DNA from: Lysobacterales bacterium
Lineage (GTDB): Bacteria > Pseudomonadota > Gammaproteobacteria > Xanthomonadales > Rhodanobacteraceae
Direction: 5' to 3'
Length of the DNA: 32,889 nucleotides
Assembly (NCBI GenBank): GCA_017302215.1
Contig: JAFLDX010000012.1
Span: forward strand, 1-32,889
Positions within the stretch are counted from its first letter, which is position 1. The number at the start of each line of letters is the position of its first letter. The translations under genes and the position numbers were made by a program. The notes under the pieces are model-generated. The model was not told the DNA's origin, ran no database searches, and worked only from the letters and a program-made list of their open reading frames with translations. Positions 1 through 11,591 of this stretch are shown piece after piece.

Positions 1-1
1 A

Positions 2-127
2 GATGCGCTTGACCGTGTTGCGCGCGTGCTTGGCCAGGAATTCGGGCAGCACGCGGCGGATCTTCAGGTTGCTGACCTCGTCGGCGTAGCGCGCTTCCAT
101 CGGCACGTCGACGACCACGGCGCGCAT
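2..127 (-). CDS. C-terminal fragment of a family 2 glycosyltransferase (partial)
   Basis: Read on the minus strand from 127 to the window edge, 42 codons give a sequence beginning MRAVVVDVPMEARYADEVSN and continuing with an EFLAKHARNTVKRI stretch. This matches what I know of the end of the GT-A domain in membrane-linked family 2 glycosyltransferases of the polyprenyl-phosphate sugar transferase type, just before their C-terminal membrane helices. Those helices would lie beyond position 1. The catalytic part should lie at higher coordinates, where the family usually has an 'SDMLFRL'-like segment. Instead the reading frame passes into unrelated sequence directly before the Met at 127-125. The gene is therefore broken here, either by a genuine rearrangement or by an assembly join. 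The family assignment rests on a short but characteristic segment. Confidence 0.65.
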   Translation of the reverse strand, partial: MRAVVVDVPMEARYADEVSNLKIRRVLPEFLAKHARNTVKRI

Positions 128-128
128 C

Positions 129-461
129 GGCACGGCCGGCACGCCGGCGCCGCAGCTGTTCAATCCGGACGGTTCCCTGCGCATGCCGGAGGTGAGGCCG
201 CGCATCGGCGCGGAGCGCATCGACAACCCGCAGGAGGCGGCCAAGGCGCGCTGGGCCGAGATCGAGCGACGTGGTGAGAATCCGCTCGACTGCGAGCGCA
301 CCCGCTTCGCCGGCGCGTTCCGACCCGACATGAGTGTCGGCGACGCCGTGGCCTCGAAGTATCTTTCGTGGATCGGCCTTGCCGACCCCGAGGCGATCGC
401 CGAACGTGCGCGTCAGCGCGCCGAGCGCGCGGCGGCAGGCTGCGATCCGCCACCGCGGTGA
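129..461 (+). pseudogene. 5'-truncated ORF, paralog of the following gene
   Basis: The frame is open from about position 90, but gene-like sequence begins only near 129, at the point where the minus-strand glycosyltransferase similarity stops. The first in-frame ATG is at 183, inside the conserved part, so it is probably not the native start. The peptide contains LFNPDGSLRMPE, then NPLDCERTRFAGAFRPDMS, and ends in a charged, Ala-rich tail. The same order of motifs occurs in the next gene (RVFNRDGSVNLPD, then PLPYEPTRFERDWAPRDES), so the two look like tandem paralogs. The next gene has an N-terminal membrane anchor and a low-complexity linker; this copy has lost both. The stop TGA at 459-461 overlaps the GTG start of the next gene, so translational coupling is likely. 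Function is unknown. Confidence 0.5.
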
Positions 462-1255
462 AGGGTGCGTCGCGTTCACGCGACGGCGAAGCGCGCCGAC
501 GCCTGCTGTTCTCGCTGGCGATCGCCGTGCTCGTGCATGGCGTGCTCGCCCTGGTCCTGTTGCAGGTCACGCGCGTGCGGCGCATCGCGCCGGTGCACGA
601 CGCGCCGGCGATCCGCCTGCGCTTGATCGAGCGGCCTGCGCCGGAGCAGGCGCAGGCCGCGGCGCCCGTGCGTGCCGGCGACACGGTGCAGGGTGATGCG
701 TCGACGCGCCAAGCGGCACCCCGGATGCAGGTTCCGAAGCGCCCGCGGGAGCCGAACGAGCCGCTCGAAGCGAGGACGTCGACCGCAGCTGCCGCGCGCA
801 CTCGAACACCCGCGGCGGCCGAGGCGGCGGCGCAGACGGCCGCGTTGCCGCTGCGTGTGTTCAATCGCGATGGCAGCGTGAACCTGCCCGACGCCGACAG
901 TACGGCGGTTGCCGCGGATCCCACGGCATTCGGTCGCCGCCAGCGCACGCCGGCCTACACGCCCGATCCGATGGCGCATCGTTCCCCGCTGCCGTACGAG
1001 CCGACGCGCTTCGAACGAGACTGGGCGCCGCGTGACGAGAGCCTGCTCGGCGAATGGCTGCGGCGCTCGACGCGCACCACGAGCCGGGACACCCGGGGCG
1101 GTACGCGCATCACCTGCAGCGCCTTCCTGTTCTTCGGCGGCTGCGGCTGGGGTCCCGCACCGCGCGTCACGATCGAGGAACTCAAGCGCATGCGCGCCGA
1201 TCCGCCGCTGCCGCGACCATCGCCGCCGCGTCCCGAGACCGAGGCCGACGAGTGA
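458..1255 (+). CDS. membrane-anchored Ala/Arg/Pro-rich protein of unknown function
   Basis: I chose the GTG at 458 because it overlaps the upstream TGA (GTGA) and yields a 265-residue protein with a short basic N terminus followed by one hydrophobic helix (roughly residues 15-34, LLFSLAIAVLVHGVLALVLL). An upstream ATG at 368 would add a non-hydrophobic extension inside the neighbouring gene. After the helix comes a low-complexity, Ala/Arg/Pro-rich linker, then RVFNRDGSVNLPD, a TRFERDW segment, a Cys-containing stretch (ITCSAFLFFGGCGWGP) and a Pro-rich end. The anchor plus periplasmic linker recalls TonB-type proteins, but I see no TonB C-terminal domain. The two cysteines could form a disulfide in the periplasm. 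It is paralogous to the truncated ORF just upstream. I do not recognise a function. Confidence 0.7.
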   Translation: MKGASRSRDGEARRRLLFSLAIAVLVHGVLALVLLQVTRVRRIAPVHDAPAIRLRLIERPAPEQAQAAAPVRAGDTVQGDASTRQAAPRMQVPKRPREPNEPLEARTSTAAAARTRTPAAAEAAAQTAALPLRVFNRDGSVNLPDADSTAVAADPTAFGRRQRTPAYTPDPMAHRSPLPYEPTRFERDWAPRDESLLGEWLRRSTRTTSRDTRGGTRITCSAFLFFGGCGWGPAPRVTIEELKRMRADPPLPRPSPPRPETEADE

Positions 1256-1289
1256 GCTTGCGTCGCCGTGGCATCGCGGCGACGGTGGT

Positions 1290-3548
1290 TCACAACATTC
1301 GCAACAGCTCCGGCATCAACGGCAGCTTGCGCACGCGCACGGTGGTCGTGGCGAAGATCGCGTTGGCGAGGGCCGGGGCGACGCTGTTGAAGGCGAGGTC
1401 GCCTGCCGGGACCGGGTCGGACGCCGATTCCACGATGTGCACCTCGACGCGCGCGGGGGCCTGTGCCATCGCCATGATCCGGTAGTCCTGCAGGTTGCGC
1501 TGCTGGACCTGGCCGTCGCGCGTCGTGATGGCGAGATGCAGCGCGGTCGCGATGCCGTCCACGGTGGCGGCGGCGACTTCGCCCTCGAGGCCGAGCGGGT
1601 TGACGACGCGGCCGGCATCGATCACGCAGACCGCGCGCTCGATGCGCAGCCTGTCGCCGTCCATCGCCGTCTCGAAGGCATGCGCGACGCAGCCGCCGGC
1701 CCAGGCATGACACGCGATGCCGACGCCGCGGCCGTCCCGGCGCCGCGAGTTCCACTGGATCGCCTCGGCGCAGCGTTTCAGCACGCTCGCCATGCGCGCC
1801 GTGTCGAGCCCCGGTGCGCCCCCGTTCGCACCGACGACGCGCGCTTCGCCGAGCAGTTCGAGACGCAGCGCCACCGCGTCACGACGGACCTCGAACGCGA
1901 TCTCGTCGATGAAGCATTGCGTCGCGAAAGCCTGCGCGGTGTCGGCGGTCGCGCGCCAGGCGCCGCGCGGCAGCGTCGAGTCGAGAGGATGGAAATGCTG
2001 CTCGAAATGGGCCACGAGGCCGGCCGGAAATGCATCGGCGTCGAGGCAACCGTCCCATGCCGGCACGCTGTCCTGGCTCTTGCCACGGTCGTTGCGCGGC
2101 GTGCCGGCACAGTCGTGCGACCAACCCGCGATGCGGTTGCCGCGATCGAGTGTCGCCGACAGCGCGTGCACCGAGAGCGGGCGAAGGAAGTCGTGGCCGA
2201 GATCGTCGGCCTGCGTCCACATGAGGCGCACCGGCTTGCCGGCCAGCTTGGCGATGATGATCGCTTCGGCGACGAAGTCGTTGGCAAGGCGGCGTCCGAA
2301 ACTGCCGCCCCCGCGTGGCAGGCGGATGTCGATCGCGCCGCGCGGGAGGCCGGTGAGGTCGCTGACAAGGCGCGAGGTCGCATCGGGGTCCTGCACGGCG
2401 GCGATCACGACCGCACCATCCTGGCGCAGTTCGACCGCGACGGCCGGCGCCTCGAGCATCGCGTGGGCGAGAAACGGCAGCTCGTAGCGCGCCTTGACCT
2501 GGTGGCGTGCGCGCTTGCGCGAAGCGGCCAGATCGCCGTCCTTGCGCACGACGAGGCCTGCGTCCTCGCCGTCGAGCCGCTCGTGCGCACGCGCGACGAG
2601 ACGCGCGCTCGATTCGCTGGTCGCCTCCGCGGGCTTCCACGTCGGCGCGAGGCGCGCGCGAGCCTCGAGCGCTGCCCACGTCGTGTCGGCCAGCACGGCG
2701 ATCCCTGCTGCGAGCGGAGCGAGCGGCGACACGCCGGACGCCGAGCCGTCGAAACGGACCACGTCGCGCACGCCCGGCACCTTGCGCGCCGCGGCTTCGT
2801 CGGCGCCTTCGAGCGTGCCGCCGGGGTGCGGGCAGCGCGCGACGACCGCGACGAGCATGCCGGTGAGGAACTCATCGCTTGCATAGCGCGTGCGCCCACG
2901 CACGATGTCGGCGGCATCCGACGTGCGCGCCGGCTTGCCGACGAGGCGGAAATCGGCGGGTTCCTTCAGCGTGACCGCGTCGGCCGGCTGCAGCGAGGCC
3001 GCGCTGCGTGCGAGCGCGCCGTAGCTGAGGCGGCGGTCGCTGCCATCGATCACGTAGCCCGATTGCGTGCGCAGCGATTCGACCGGGACCTGCCAGACGT
3101 CGGCGGCCGAACGAAGCAGCAGCGCGCGCGCGCGCGCGCCGGCCATGCGCAGGTCGCTCCAGTCGCGCGCGGCATCCGCGGGCAGGCCACCCGATTGCGC
3201 GCCGTAGCGATCGTCCGGCCGGCCGTCGACCTCGTCGTAGCCGTAGCCGAGCTGGATCACGCGCACCTGCGACCAGTCGACGTCGAGTTCCTCGGCGACC
3301 AGCATCGGTCCGCTCGTGCGCACGCCCTGGCCGACCTCGCAGGCGCGCGCTCCGATCACGACGCGATTGTCGCGCTCGATCATCACGAACGGACCGAGGC
3401 GCATCAGTTCGTCGCCGATCAACTCGGACGGAAGACTCGACTCGGCGGCCGCCGCATGGCGGCCGCCGAGACCGATCACGAGCGCGCCGCCCGCGGAAAC
3501 GGCGACGCGCAGGAAGTGGCGGCGCGAGGGATCGCGTGGCGTCGTCAC
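1290..3548 (-). CDS. molybdenum hydroxylase large subunit, isoquinoline 1-oxidoreductase beta-like
   Basis: This 752-residue protein belongs to the xanthine dehydrogenase/aldehyde oxidase large-subunit family, IorB type, which carries the molybdopterin cofactor and hydroxylates heterocycles or oxidises aldehydes. The GTG start at 3548 overlaps the TGA of the small-subunit gene (GTGA). It leaves a twin-arginine signal at the N terminus (SRRHFLR, then a hydrophobic segment), as expected for periplasmic members. Family landmarks are the EVGQG motif, GGGSFGRR near residue 412, the PRGAWR...FIDEIA segment, and a C-terminal QQRNLQDYRIM...PARVEVHIV block. The usual catalytic Glu in the C-terminal GEPG-like motif aligns with Asp717 (GDLAFNSVAP), so activity may be altered or lost. 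The physiological substrate cannot be told from sequence. A run of nine GC dinucleotides (3122-3139) lies inside the gene without breaking the frame. Confidence 0.9.
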   Translation of the reverse strand: MTTPRDPSRRHFLRVAVSAGGALVIGLGGRHAAAAESSLPSELIGDELMRLGPFVMIERDNRVVIGARACEVGQGVRTSGPMLVAEELDVDWSQVRVIQLGYGYDEVDGRPDDRYGAQSGGLPADAARDWSDLRMAGARARALLLRSAADVWQVPVESLRTQSGYVIDGSDRRLSYGALARSAASLQPADAVTLKEPADFRLVGKPARTSDAADIVRGRTRYASDEFLTGMLVAVVARCPHPGGTLEGADEAAARKVPGVRDVVRFDGSASGVSPLAPLAAGIAVLADTTWAALEARARLAPTWKPAEATSESSARLVARAHERLDGEDAGLVVRKDGDLAASRKRARHQVKARYELPFLAHAMLEAPAVAVELRQDGAVVIAAVQDPDATSRLVSDLTGLPRGAIDIRLPRGGGSFGRRLANDFVAEAIIIAKLAGKPVRLMWTQADDLGHDFLRPLSVHALSATLDRGNRIAGWSHDCAGTPRNDRGKSQDSVPAWDGCLDADAFPAGLVAHFEQHFHPLDSTLPRGAWRATADTAQAFATQCFIDEIAFEVRRDAVALRLELLGEARVVGANGGAPGLDTARMASVLKRCAEAIQWNSRRRDGRGVGIACHAWAGGCVAHAFETAMDGDRLRIERAVCVIDAGRVVNPLGLEGEVAAATVDGIATALHLAITTRDGQVQQRNLQDYRIMAMAQAPARVEVHIVESASDPVPAGDLAFNSVAPALANAIFATTTVRVRKLPLMPELLRML

Positions 3549-4072
3549 GGCTTGCGAGCCCGGACCAGTTCGGACGCACGCAGGATCGCCGCGCGGATGT
3601 GCGGATACGTACCGCAGCGACACAGGTTGCCGATCGCGGCGATGTCGGATTCGGCCGGATTCGGCGTGCGCTCGACGAGGGCCACCGCCGCCATGATCTG
3701 GCCGGCCTGGCAATAGCCGCACTGGATGACATCGAGCTCGATCCAGGCCTGCTGCACCGGGTGCAGGCCGTTCGCGTCGAGGCCTTCGATCGTCGTGATC
3801 GCATGGCCGGCCGCATCGAGCATCGCGAGCCGGCACGAAGCCGAGGCCTTGCCGTCGACGAGCACGGTGCATGCACCGCTGCAGCCGCCTTCGCAGGCGA
3901 ACTTGGTTCCGGTCAGTCGCAAGGTGTCGCGCAGGTACCAGACCAGCGGCATCGCGGGATCACCGCGGTGGTAGAACGGCTTGCCGTTGATCGTGAGCTG
4001 GAGGGTGCCGGCGGGCAGGGCGCGCGCAGGAAGCACCGGCAAGGCAGCACGCGTTTCGGGGTTGTCCTGCAT
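3545..4072 (-). CDS. molybdenum hydroxylase 2Fe-2S small subunit, isoquinoline 1-oxidoreductase alpha-like
   Basis: The protein has 175 residues with two [2Fe-2S] clusters. The N-terminal plant-ferredoxin-like cluster uses Cys60, Cys64, Cys68 and Cys80 (CEGGCSGAC). The second uses Cys118, Cys121, Cys151 and Cys153 (CGYC, then CRC). This is the electron-transfer partner of the molybdopterin subunit encoded immediately downstream, and the two genes overlap by 4 bp, so they form one operon. The protein is about 20 residues longer at the N terminus than typical IorA proteins. The extension has no signal sequence, which agrees with co-export of the folded complex by the Tat signal of the large subunit. 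No FAD subunit is encoded nearby, consistent with a two-subunit enzyme that passes electrons to a cytochrome or another membrane acceptor. Confidence 0.92.
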   Translation of the reverse strand: MQDNPETRAALPVLPARALPAGTLQLTINGKPFYHRGDPAMPLVWYLRDTLRLTGTKFACEGGCSGACTVLVDGKASASCRLAMLDAAGHAITTIEGLDANGLHPVQQAWIELDVIQCGYCQAGQIMAAVALVERTPNPAESDIAAIGNLCRCGTYPHIRAAILRASELVRARKP

Positions 4073-4171
4073 GCGAACTCCGGGCCGGTGCGGCCTGGCA
4101 GTGGCCGCAGCGCGGCGATTGTCGCATCGGTGGCGCGATTCGCCAAAGGACCGGAATGCACATGCCCCGAA

Positions 4172-4234
4172 GCCTCGCGGCTGAAGCCGGTTCCTGCAGG
4201 GCTGACTTTCGTGGAAGCGGCCTTAGCCGCGGTG
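4172..4234. repeat. REP-like inverted pair (xanthomonad/pseudomonad type)
   Basis: Two imperfect copies of an intergenic palindromic repeat lie head to head. At 4172-4201 the minus strand reads CCCTGCAGGAACCGGCTTCA followed by GCCGCGAGGC. At 4211-4234 the plus strand reads GTGGAAGCGGCCTTAGCCGC followed by GGTG. Both resemble the 'TGTGGGAGCGGCTTCAGCCGCGA' class of REP sequences common in Lysobacterales and Pseudomonas. The second copy overlaps the TAA stop of the thioesterase gene. Such pairs (BIMEs) can form stem-loops that stabilise or terminate transcripts. I saw no other clear copy in the window. Confidence 0.6.
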
Positions 4235-4671
4235 CCTTGTCTCCACCACGCGAGCGCCGGGCTCGCACGCCACCCGCACGGCATCGGGCAGCGCCACCGG
4301 CCGGCCATTGCGCGGATCGATCCATACCAGCACGACATGGCCTTCCGAATGGAGGAGGGCGTCATCCGCACTGCCGATGCGATGGCCGATCGTCAGCGAG
4401 CTCGTGCCGACGCGCAGGCACGACAACGTGACCACGACGCGCCCGGGCCAGCCGATCTGGGCCCGGTAGTCGACCTGGGTCGCGGCGATCACCGGGGCGC
4501 GCTCCGCATCGATCCACGCGCCGCCGATGCCGGCGAGCCAGTGCAGGCGCGCCTCCTCGAGGTAGGTCAGGAACACCGAGTTGTTGACGTGGTTGAACGC
4601 GTCGAGATCGCGCCAGCGCACATCGATCTCGACGCGGGCGAGCGCGACCGCTGCGCCTACGTCAGGAATGA

Positions 4672-4675
<4 letters not shown>
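4223..4675 (-). CDS. acyl-CoA thioesterase, 4HBT hotdog family
   Basis: The 150-residue length and sequence fit the 4-hydroxybenzoyl-CoA thioesterase-like (YbgC/FadM) hotdog family, cytosolic enzymes that hydrolyse acyl-CoA thioesters. The signature is [14 protein letters not shown] near residues 19-32, followed by [13 protein letters not shown], the start of the long central helix. The conserved Asp of the D-x-D-x-x-x-H-V-N-N motif is present. Its ATG at 4675 overlaps the TGA of uvrA (ATGA), so it is probably translated by coupling from the uvrA transcript. The chain-length preference and pathway cannot be inferred. The stop codon lies inside a REP-like repeat. Confidence 0.88.
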
Positions 4676-7518
<2,843 letters not shown>

Positions 7519-7556
7519 GGGAAGTCGGTCGAGGAGGGGAGGGGACCGGACGCGGA

Positions 7557-7562
7557 ACTATA
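7557..7562 (-). promoter_or_regulatory. putative -10 box for uvrA
   Basis: The minus strand reads TATAGT here, one mismatch from the sigma-70 -10 consensus, which stands out in such GC-rich DNA. It would place transcription start about 30 bp before the uvrA ATG. No good -35 hexamer is seen at the usual distance. Confidence 0.4.
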
Positions 7563-7688
7563 GCGTGGCGGTCTCGCGGACCGAGATGGGGGCGGCCGGC
7601 GCGATCCACAGGGGCGGCGCGCGCACGCCCGGCGGAGCGCGTTCATGGGCGCGCGGTTTGCGTCGTCCGCGAGCGTGGTTCGTTTCAC

Positions 7689-7718
7689 TTGACATCAAAG
7701 GTCGGGCGCGACTAGCGT
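7689..7718 (+). promoter_or_regulatory. putative sigma-70 promoter for the subtilase gene
   Basis: A perfect TTGACA hexamer at 7689-7694 is followed 18 bp later by TAGCGT (7713-7718), a weak -10 match. The next gene starts at 7780, giving a leader of roughly 55 bp. The perfect -35 in GC-rich intergenic DNA makes a promoter likely; the exact -10 is uncertain. Confidence 0.45.
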
Positions 7719-7779
7719 CAGGGTCGGGGTCGGTCAGGGTGGCTCGCACCCCGCTCTTTCCACTTTCCGGGGCAGAAAC

Positions 7780-10700
7780 ATGCGAAGGATTTCGTTGCTG
7801 GCTGCGGCGATCGCAGCCACCCTCTCGGCTGCGCACGCGGCCGATACCGCCAAGATCGTCCTTCCGGCCGGCGTCAGTGCGCCGTCCGGCTACCAGAAGC
7901 TCGCCGACTACGGCACGTTCGCGCTGTATCGCGGCGATCCGGCGGCGATGCCGCGCGGCATGGTCGGTGCACAGGTGCTGGCCGAGGCCGACCTGCTGCA
8001 GTTCGACCGCCTGCGCATCGACACGCAGACCTCGGCGATCGTCGCGCCGGCCGGATTCTCGTTGCACAACCCGAGCGGTGCCGCCCTGCATCTCGTGCAG
8101 TTCGTCGGCCCGCTCAAGGACGCCTGGCTCGACCAGGTGCGCGCCACCGGCGCGGTTCCCGTGCACTACATCGAGAGCAACGGCTACCTGGTCTGGGCGG
8201 ACGCCTCGGCGCGCAGCGCGCTGGCCGGCCTCGCTTCGCAGAAGACCACGTTGCAGTTCAGCGAGCCTCTGCCCTCGTTCGTCAAGCTCGGTGATTCGCT
8301 GTTCGCGCGCCTGCAGGGTTCGCAGGCGACCGCGGCCGGCACGCTGATTCCGATCACCGTGCAGATGTACCGACACGCCGGCGGCGGCGCGACCAAGCAG
8401 GCGCTGGCCGCGATCGGCTTGAAGCCGACCGTCGAATGGAACCCGATCCTCGGCTACGAATCCGCGCGTTTCGATGCGACCCTCGACCAGGTCCGCCAGA
8501 TCATCGAGCGCCCCGACGTGTACTGGGTCGGCGAGGTGCATCCGCGCACGCTCAACGACGAGGTGCAGGCGCAGATCATCCGTGGCTACTTCAACACCGG
8601 CAACGTCGGCCCGCAGGCCGAGGGCTACCTGCCGTGGCTGAACGCGCTCGGCTTCCCGACCGATCCGGCCCAGTATCCGGTCGTCGACGTGTCCGACGAT
8701 GGCGTGGGCAACCGCACGGTCAACACCGGCGACCCGACCCTGCACGTGCTCGGCAGCACGGCCAATCCGACGCGCATGGTCTTCAACCAGACCTGTGGTG
8801 CGGCCGGACTCAACGGCAACATCGACGGCCACGGCCACATCAACACGAACATCGTCGGTGGTTACGACGTGCGCACCAATGCGGCCACGCCGGGCGCGCG
8901 CTTCCCGGGCGAGTACCAGCGCGGCCAGGGCATGAATCCGTATGCACGCCTCGGCAGCACGCGCATCTTCAACTCGAACGGCTCGTTCGACCAGAGCGGC
9001 TGCGGCGGCACCGACACCGGCGTGATCAAGGCCGTGTACACGGCCGGCGGGCGCATCTCGTCGAACTCGTGGGGCTGCTCGGGTTGCGCCTCGCAGTACG
9101 ACGACAGTTCCCAAGCCTATGATGCAGGCACGCGCGATGCCGATGCGACGCTGGCCGGCAACCAGCAGCTCATCACGATCTTCGCGGCCGGCAACGCCGG
9201 TTCCGGCGCCGGCACGGTCGGCACGCCGAGCAACGGCAAGAACATGATCACGGTCGGCGCCTCGGAGAACTACCGTCCGGTCGACGAGAACGGCAACTGG
9301 ACCGATGGCTGCAGCACCGGCCCGACCGGTGCCGACAACGCGATGGACATCATCGCCTTCTCGTCGCGCGGCCCGTCGCCAGGCCAGCGCATCAAGCCCG
9401 AAGTCATCGCGCCCGGCACGCACATCACCGGCACGCGCGGCAACCCGAGCGACGGCACCACGGTGTGCGACTCCGCGCGTCCGCTCGGCAACGTGACCTA
9501 TGCGGCCTCGTCCGGCACGAGCCACTCGACGCCGGCGGTGTCGGGCGTGGCCTCGCTGGCCTGGTGGTGGATTGCGAACGGCGAGGGCGCGCTCGCGTTC
9601 GACGGCGGCTCGCCGTCCGCGCCGTCGCCGGCGCTGATGAAGGCCTACCTGATCGCGCACCCGACCTACCTGACCGGCGTGTCGGGCAACGGCAACCTGC
9701 CGACCAACGCGCAGGGCTACGGCATGCCGAACCTGCAGGCGATGTTCAGCGAGACGCCGACCTACCTCGTCAACCAGACGCGCGTGCTCGGTGCGACCGG
9801 CGAAACCTGGACCTGGGTCGGCTCGGCGGTCGATCCGGCCAAGCCCGTGCGCATCGCCCTGGTCTGGACCGATGCAGCCGGTGCGATCGGCACGAGCCCG
9901 CAGGTCAACAACCTCGATCTCAAGGTCGAGTACGGTGCGGCCACCTACCTTGGCAACGTGTTCAACGGCCAGTGGAGCGCGACCGGCGGCAGCGCCGACA
10001 TCCGCAACAACTACGAGGCCGTGTTCATCCAGCCCGGCTCGCCCAACGCGATCAACATCACGGTGACCGGTTTCAACATCGCCGGCGACGGCGTGCCGGG
10101 CAATGCCGACACGACCGACCAGGACTTCGCGATCGTGTGCAGCAACTGCGCGCAGACGCCGACCTTCACGCTCGGCGTCGATCCGGCCGAGCTCAGCGTC
10201 TGCACCCAGGACACCACGTCGGTTCCGTTCAACATCACGGCTGGTTCGATCCTCGGGTTCAGCACGCCGCCGACCCTCTCGGCCGCCGGCAATCCGGCCG
10301 GCACGACGACCGCTTTCAGCGTGAATCCGGTGCCGTTGCCGGGCAACAGCGTGCTGACGGTCGCCAACCTCGGCACCGCCGCGGCCGGCACGTCGACGAT
10401 CACGATCACCGGCACGGCCGGCAGCGAGGTCAAGACGCGTGACGTCGACCTGACCCTGTTCACGGCCGATCCGGCCGCATTCACGCTGACCACGCCGGCC
10501 ACCGGTGCGCAGAACGTGGCCTTGAGCCCCGTCCTGACCTGGGCGGCCTCCGCGCAGGCGGCGACCTACTTCGTGGAAGTGGCGACCGATGCAGGCTTCA
10601 CGAACGTGGTCTGGTCGGGTTCTGCGACGGGCACGACGATCACGGTCGGCACCGCGCTGAACAGTGCGGCGACCTACTACTGGCGCGTGACGGCCGAGAA

Positions 10701-11388
10701 CGAATGCGGCGAAACGGCCGTTTCGCAGGCGTTCTCGTTCACCACGCTCCCGCTGCCGGGGGATTGCCCGGTCGGCGTGACCCCGACGAACGTCTACACG
10801 ACCGATTTCGAGGGTGACAACGCGGCTTGGGTCGCGACGGTGGGCTCGGGCACGGCAAACTGGGCGATCTCGGGTGCACGCACGCACAGCGGCACGAAGG
10901 CCTTCCTCGCCCAGGACGTGACCGTCGTGTCCGACCAGCTGCTGACCTCGCCGGCCGTCGCCCTGCCGACCGGCCAGAATCCGCTCGCGCTGCTGTTCTG
11001 GAACCACCAGACGATCGAGGACCAGAGCGCGACGGCCTGCTTCGACGGTGCCCAGCTGCAGATCTCGACCGACAACGGCGGAACCTGGACCCAGGTGCCG
11101 AACGCCTTGCTGCAAGTCGGCGCATACAACGGGCCGATCAGCACGAGCTACAGCAACCCGGCCGGCGGTCAGCCCGCCTGGTGCGCCGATCCGCAGGACT
11201 GGACGCGTTACGTGGTCAACCTCGACAGCTATGCGGGACAGACCGTCAAGTTCCGCTTCCGCATGACCAGCGATTCGTCGGTCGGCCGCCTTCCGGACGG
11301 CTTCTACCTCGACGACGTCAAGGTGCAGGCCTGCGGCTCGGTGTCGGACGTGATCTACAAGGACGGCTTCGATCCGGCCGTGCCGTAA
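7780..11388 (+). CDS. secreted subtilisin-like serine protease (S8 family, KP-43-like)
   Basis: This 1202-residue exported protease starts with a typical Sec signal peptide ([20 protein letters not shown], cleavage after residue 20). A roughly 270-residue propeptide-like region precedes the catalytic domain. The likely triad is Asp303 (in [11 protein letters not shown]; Asp306 or 307 are alternatives), His351 (DGHGH) and Ser581 ([12 protein letters not shown]). Asn472 in FAAGNAGS is the oxyanion residue. The His and Ser motifs fit subtilases with a C-terminal beta-sandwich. After the protease come a P-domain-like segment, Ig/fibronectin-type segments, and a jelly-roll-like domain near the end ([12 protein letters not shown]...FYLDDVKVQ). 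The protein ends [12 protein letters not shown], the same [ILV][FY]x3F[DE] tail found on five other exported proteins here. It is monocistronic, with a promoter upstream and a strong terminator downstream. It probably degrades extracellular protein. Confidence 0.9.
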   Translation: MRRISLLAAAIAATLSAAHAADTAKIVLPAGVSAPSGYQKLADYGTFALYRGDPAAMPRGMVGAQVLAEADLLQFDRLRIDTQTSAIVAPAGFSLHNPSGAALHLVQFVGPLKDAWLDQVRATGAVPVHYIESNGYLVWADASARSALAGLASQKTTLQFSEPLPSFVKLGDSLFARLQGSQATAAGTLIPITVQMYRHAGGGATKQALAAIGLKPTVEWNPILGYESARFDATLDQVRQIIERPDVYWVGEVHPRTLNDEVQAQIIRGYFNTGNVGPQAEGYLPWLNALGFPTDPAQYPVVDVSDDGVGNRTVNTGDPTLHVLGSTANPTRMVFNQTCGAAGLNGNIDGHGHINTNIVGGYDVRTNAATPGARFPGEYQRGQGMNPYARLGSTRIFNSNGSFDQSGCGGTDTGVIKAVYTAGGRISSNSWGCSGCASQYDDSSQAYDAGTRDADATLAGNQQLITIFAAGNAGSGAGTVGTPSNGKNMITVGASENYRPVDENGNWTDGCSTGPTGADNAMDIIAFSSRGPSPGQRIKPEVIAPGTHITGTRGNPSDGTTVCDSARPLGNVTYAASSGTSHSTPAVSGVASLAWWWIANGEGALAFDGGSPSAPSPALMKAYLIAHPTYLTGVSGNGNLPTNAQGYGMPNLQAMFSETPTYLVNQTRVLGATGETWTWVGSAVDPAKPVRIALVWTDAAGAIGTSPQVNNLDLKVEYGAATYLGNVFNGQWSATGGSADIRNNYEAVFIQPGSPNAINITVTGFNIAGDGVPGNADTTDQDFAIVCSNCAQTPTFTLGVDPAELSVCTQDTTSVPFNITAGSILGFSTPPTLSAAGNPAGTTTAFSVNPVPLPGNSVLTVANLGTAAAGTSTITITGTAGSEVKTRDVDLTLFTADPAAFTLTTPATGAQNVALSPVLTWAASAQAATYFVEVATDAGFTNVVWSGSATGTTITVGTALNSAATYYWRVTAENECGETAVSQAFSFTTLPLPGDCPVGVTPTNVYTTDFEGDNAAWVATVGSGTANWAISGARTHSGTKAFLAQDVTVVSDQLLTSPAVALPTGQNPLALLFWNHQTIEDQSATACFDGAQLQISTDNGGTWTQVPNALLQVGAYNGPISTSYSNPAGGQPAWCADPQDWTRYVVNLDSYAGQTVKFRFRMTSDSSVGRLPDGFYLDDVKVQACGSVSDVIYKDGFDPAVP

Positions 11389-11446
11389 GCGCTTCGAGCG
11401 TCCTCGATCGATCCCGCGGTTCGCGCCGCGGGGTCGACAAACCGGA

Positions 11447-11475
11447 GCCCGCGACGGCAAGGTCGCGGGCTTTTT
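11447..11475 (+). terminator. Rho-independent terminator after the subtilase gene
   Basis: A 9-bp perfect stem (GCCCGCGAC at 11447-11455 with GTCGCGGGC at 11462-11470) encloses a 6-nt loop and is followed directly by TTTTT. It lies 58 bp after the stop codon. A second GC hairpin (CCCGCGG/CCGCGGG, 11413-11432) sits just before it. Confidence 0.85.
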
Positions 11476-11550
11476 CCTGTCCGGGCACGGCGTCGACCTT
11501 CGCTGGCGGCGAGTGGGCAAGGTCGCGCGCGTCCGGCGAGCGCCGCGGGC

Positions 11551-11560
11551 TTGCTATGCT
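11551..11560 (+). promoter_or_regulatory. putative extended -10 for the first ECF sigma gene
   Basis: The sequence TTGCTATGCT contains TATGCT preceded by TGC, an extended -10 pattern. It lies 31 bp before the ATG at 11592. No clear -35 is visible, which is common for extended -10 promoters. Confidence 0.35.
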
Positions 11561-11591
11561 CGCCGGCGTGCACGCCGCATGACCCGGATCG

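Noticed and set aside
458..1255. Calling the anchored protein TonB
   Set aside because: It has an N-terminal anchor and low-complexity linker but no TonB C-terminal domain and no ExbB/ExbD neighbours.
3122..3139. Run of nine GC dinucleotides, a possible slippage or phase-variation tract
   Set aside because: It lies in frame inside the hydroxylase gene, which reads through intact; no frameshift is seen and such runs are expected at this GC content.
909..3716. A very long plus-strand open frame (935 codons) opposite the molybdenum hydroxylase large subunit
   Set aside because: It is Arg/Ala/His-rich with no recognisable domain and is the antisense shadow of a clearly identified GC-rich gene.
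7519..7779. LexA/SOS operator expected upstream of uvrA
   Set aside because: I found no CTG-N10-CAG or TTAGTA-type palindrome convincing enough to report.
7558..11520. A 1320-codon minus-strand open frame opposite the subtilase
   Set aside because: The subtilase has a signal peptide, triad and terminator on the plus strand; the minus frame has only low-complexity Arg/Val/Asp-rich sequence.
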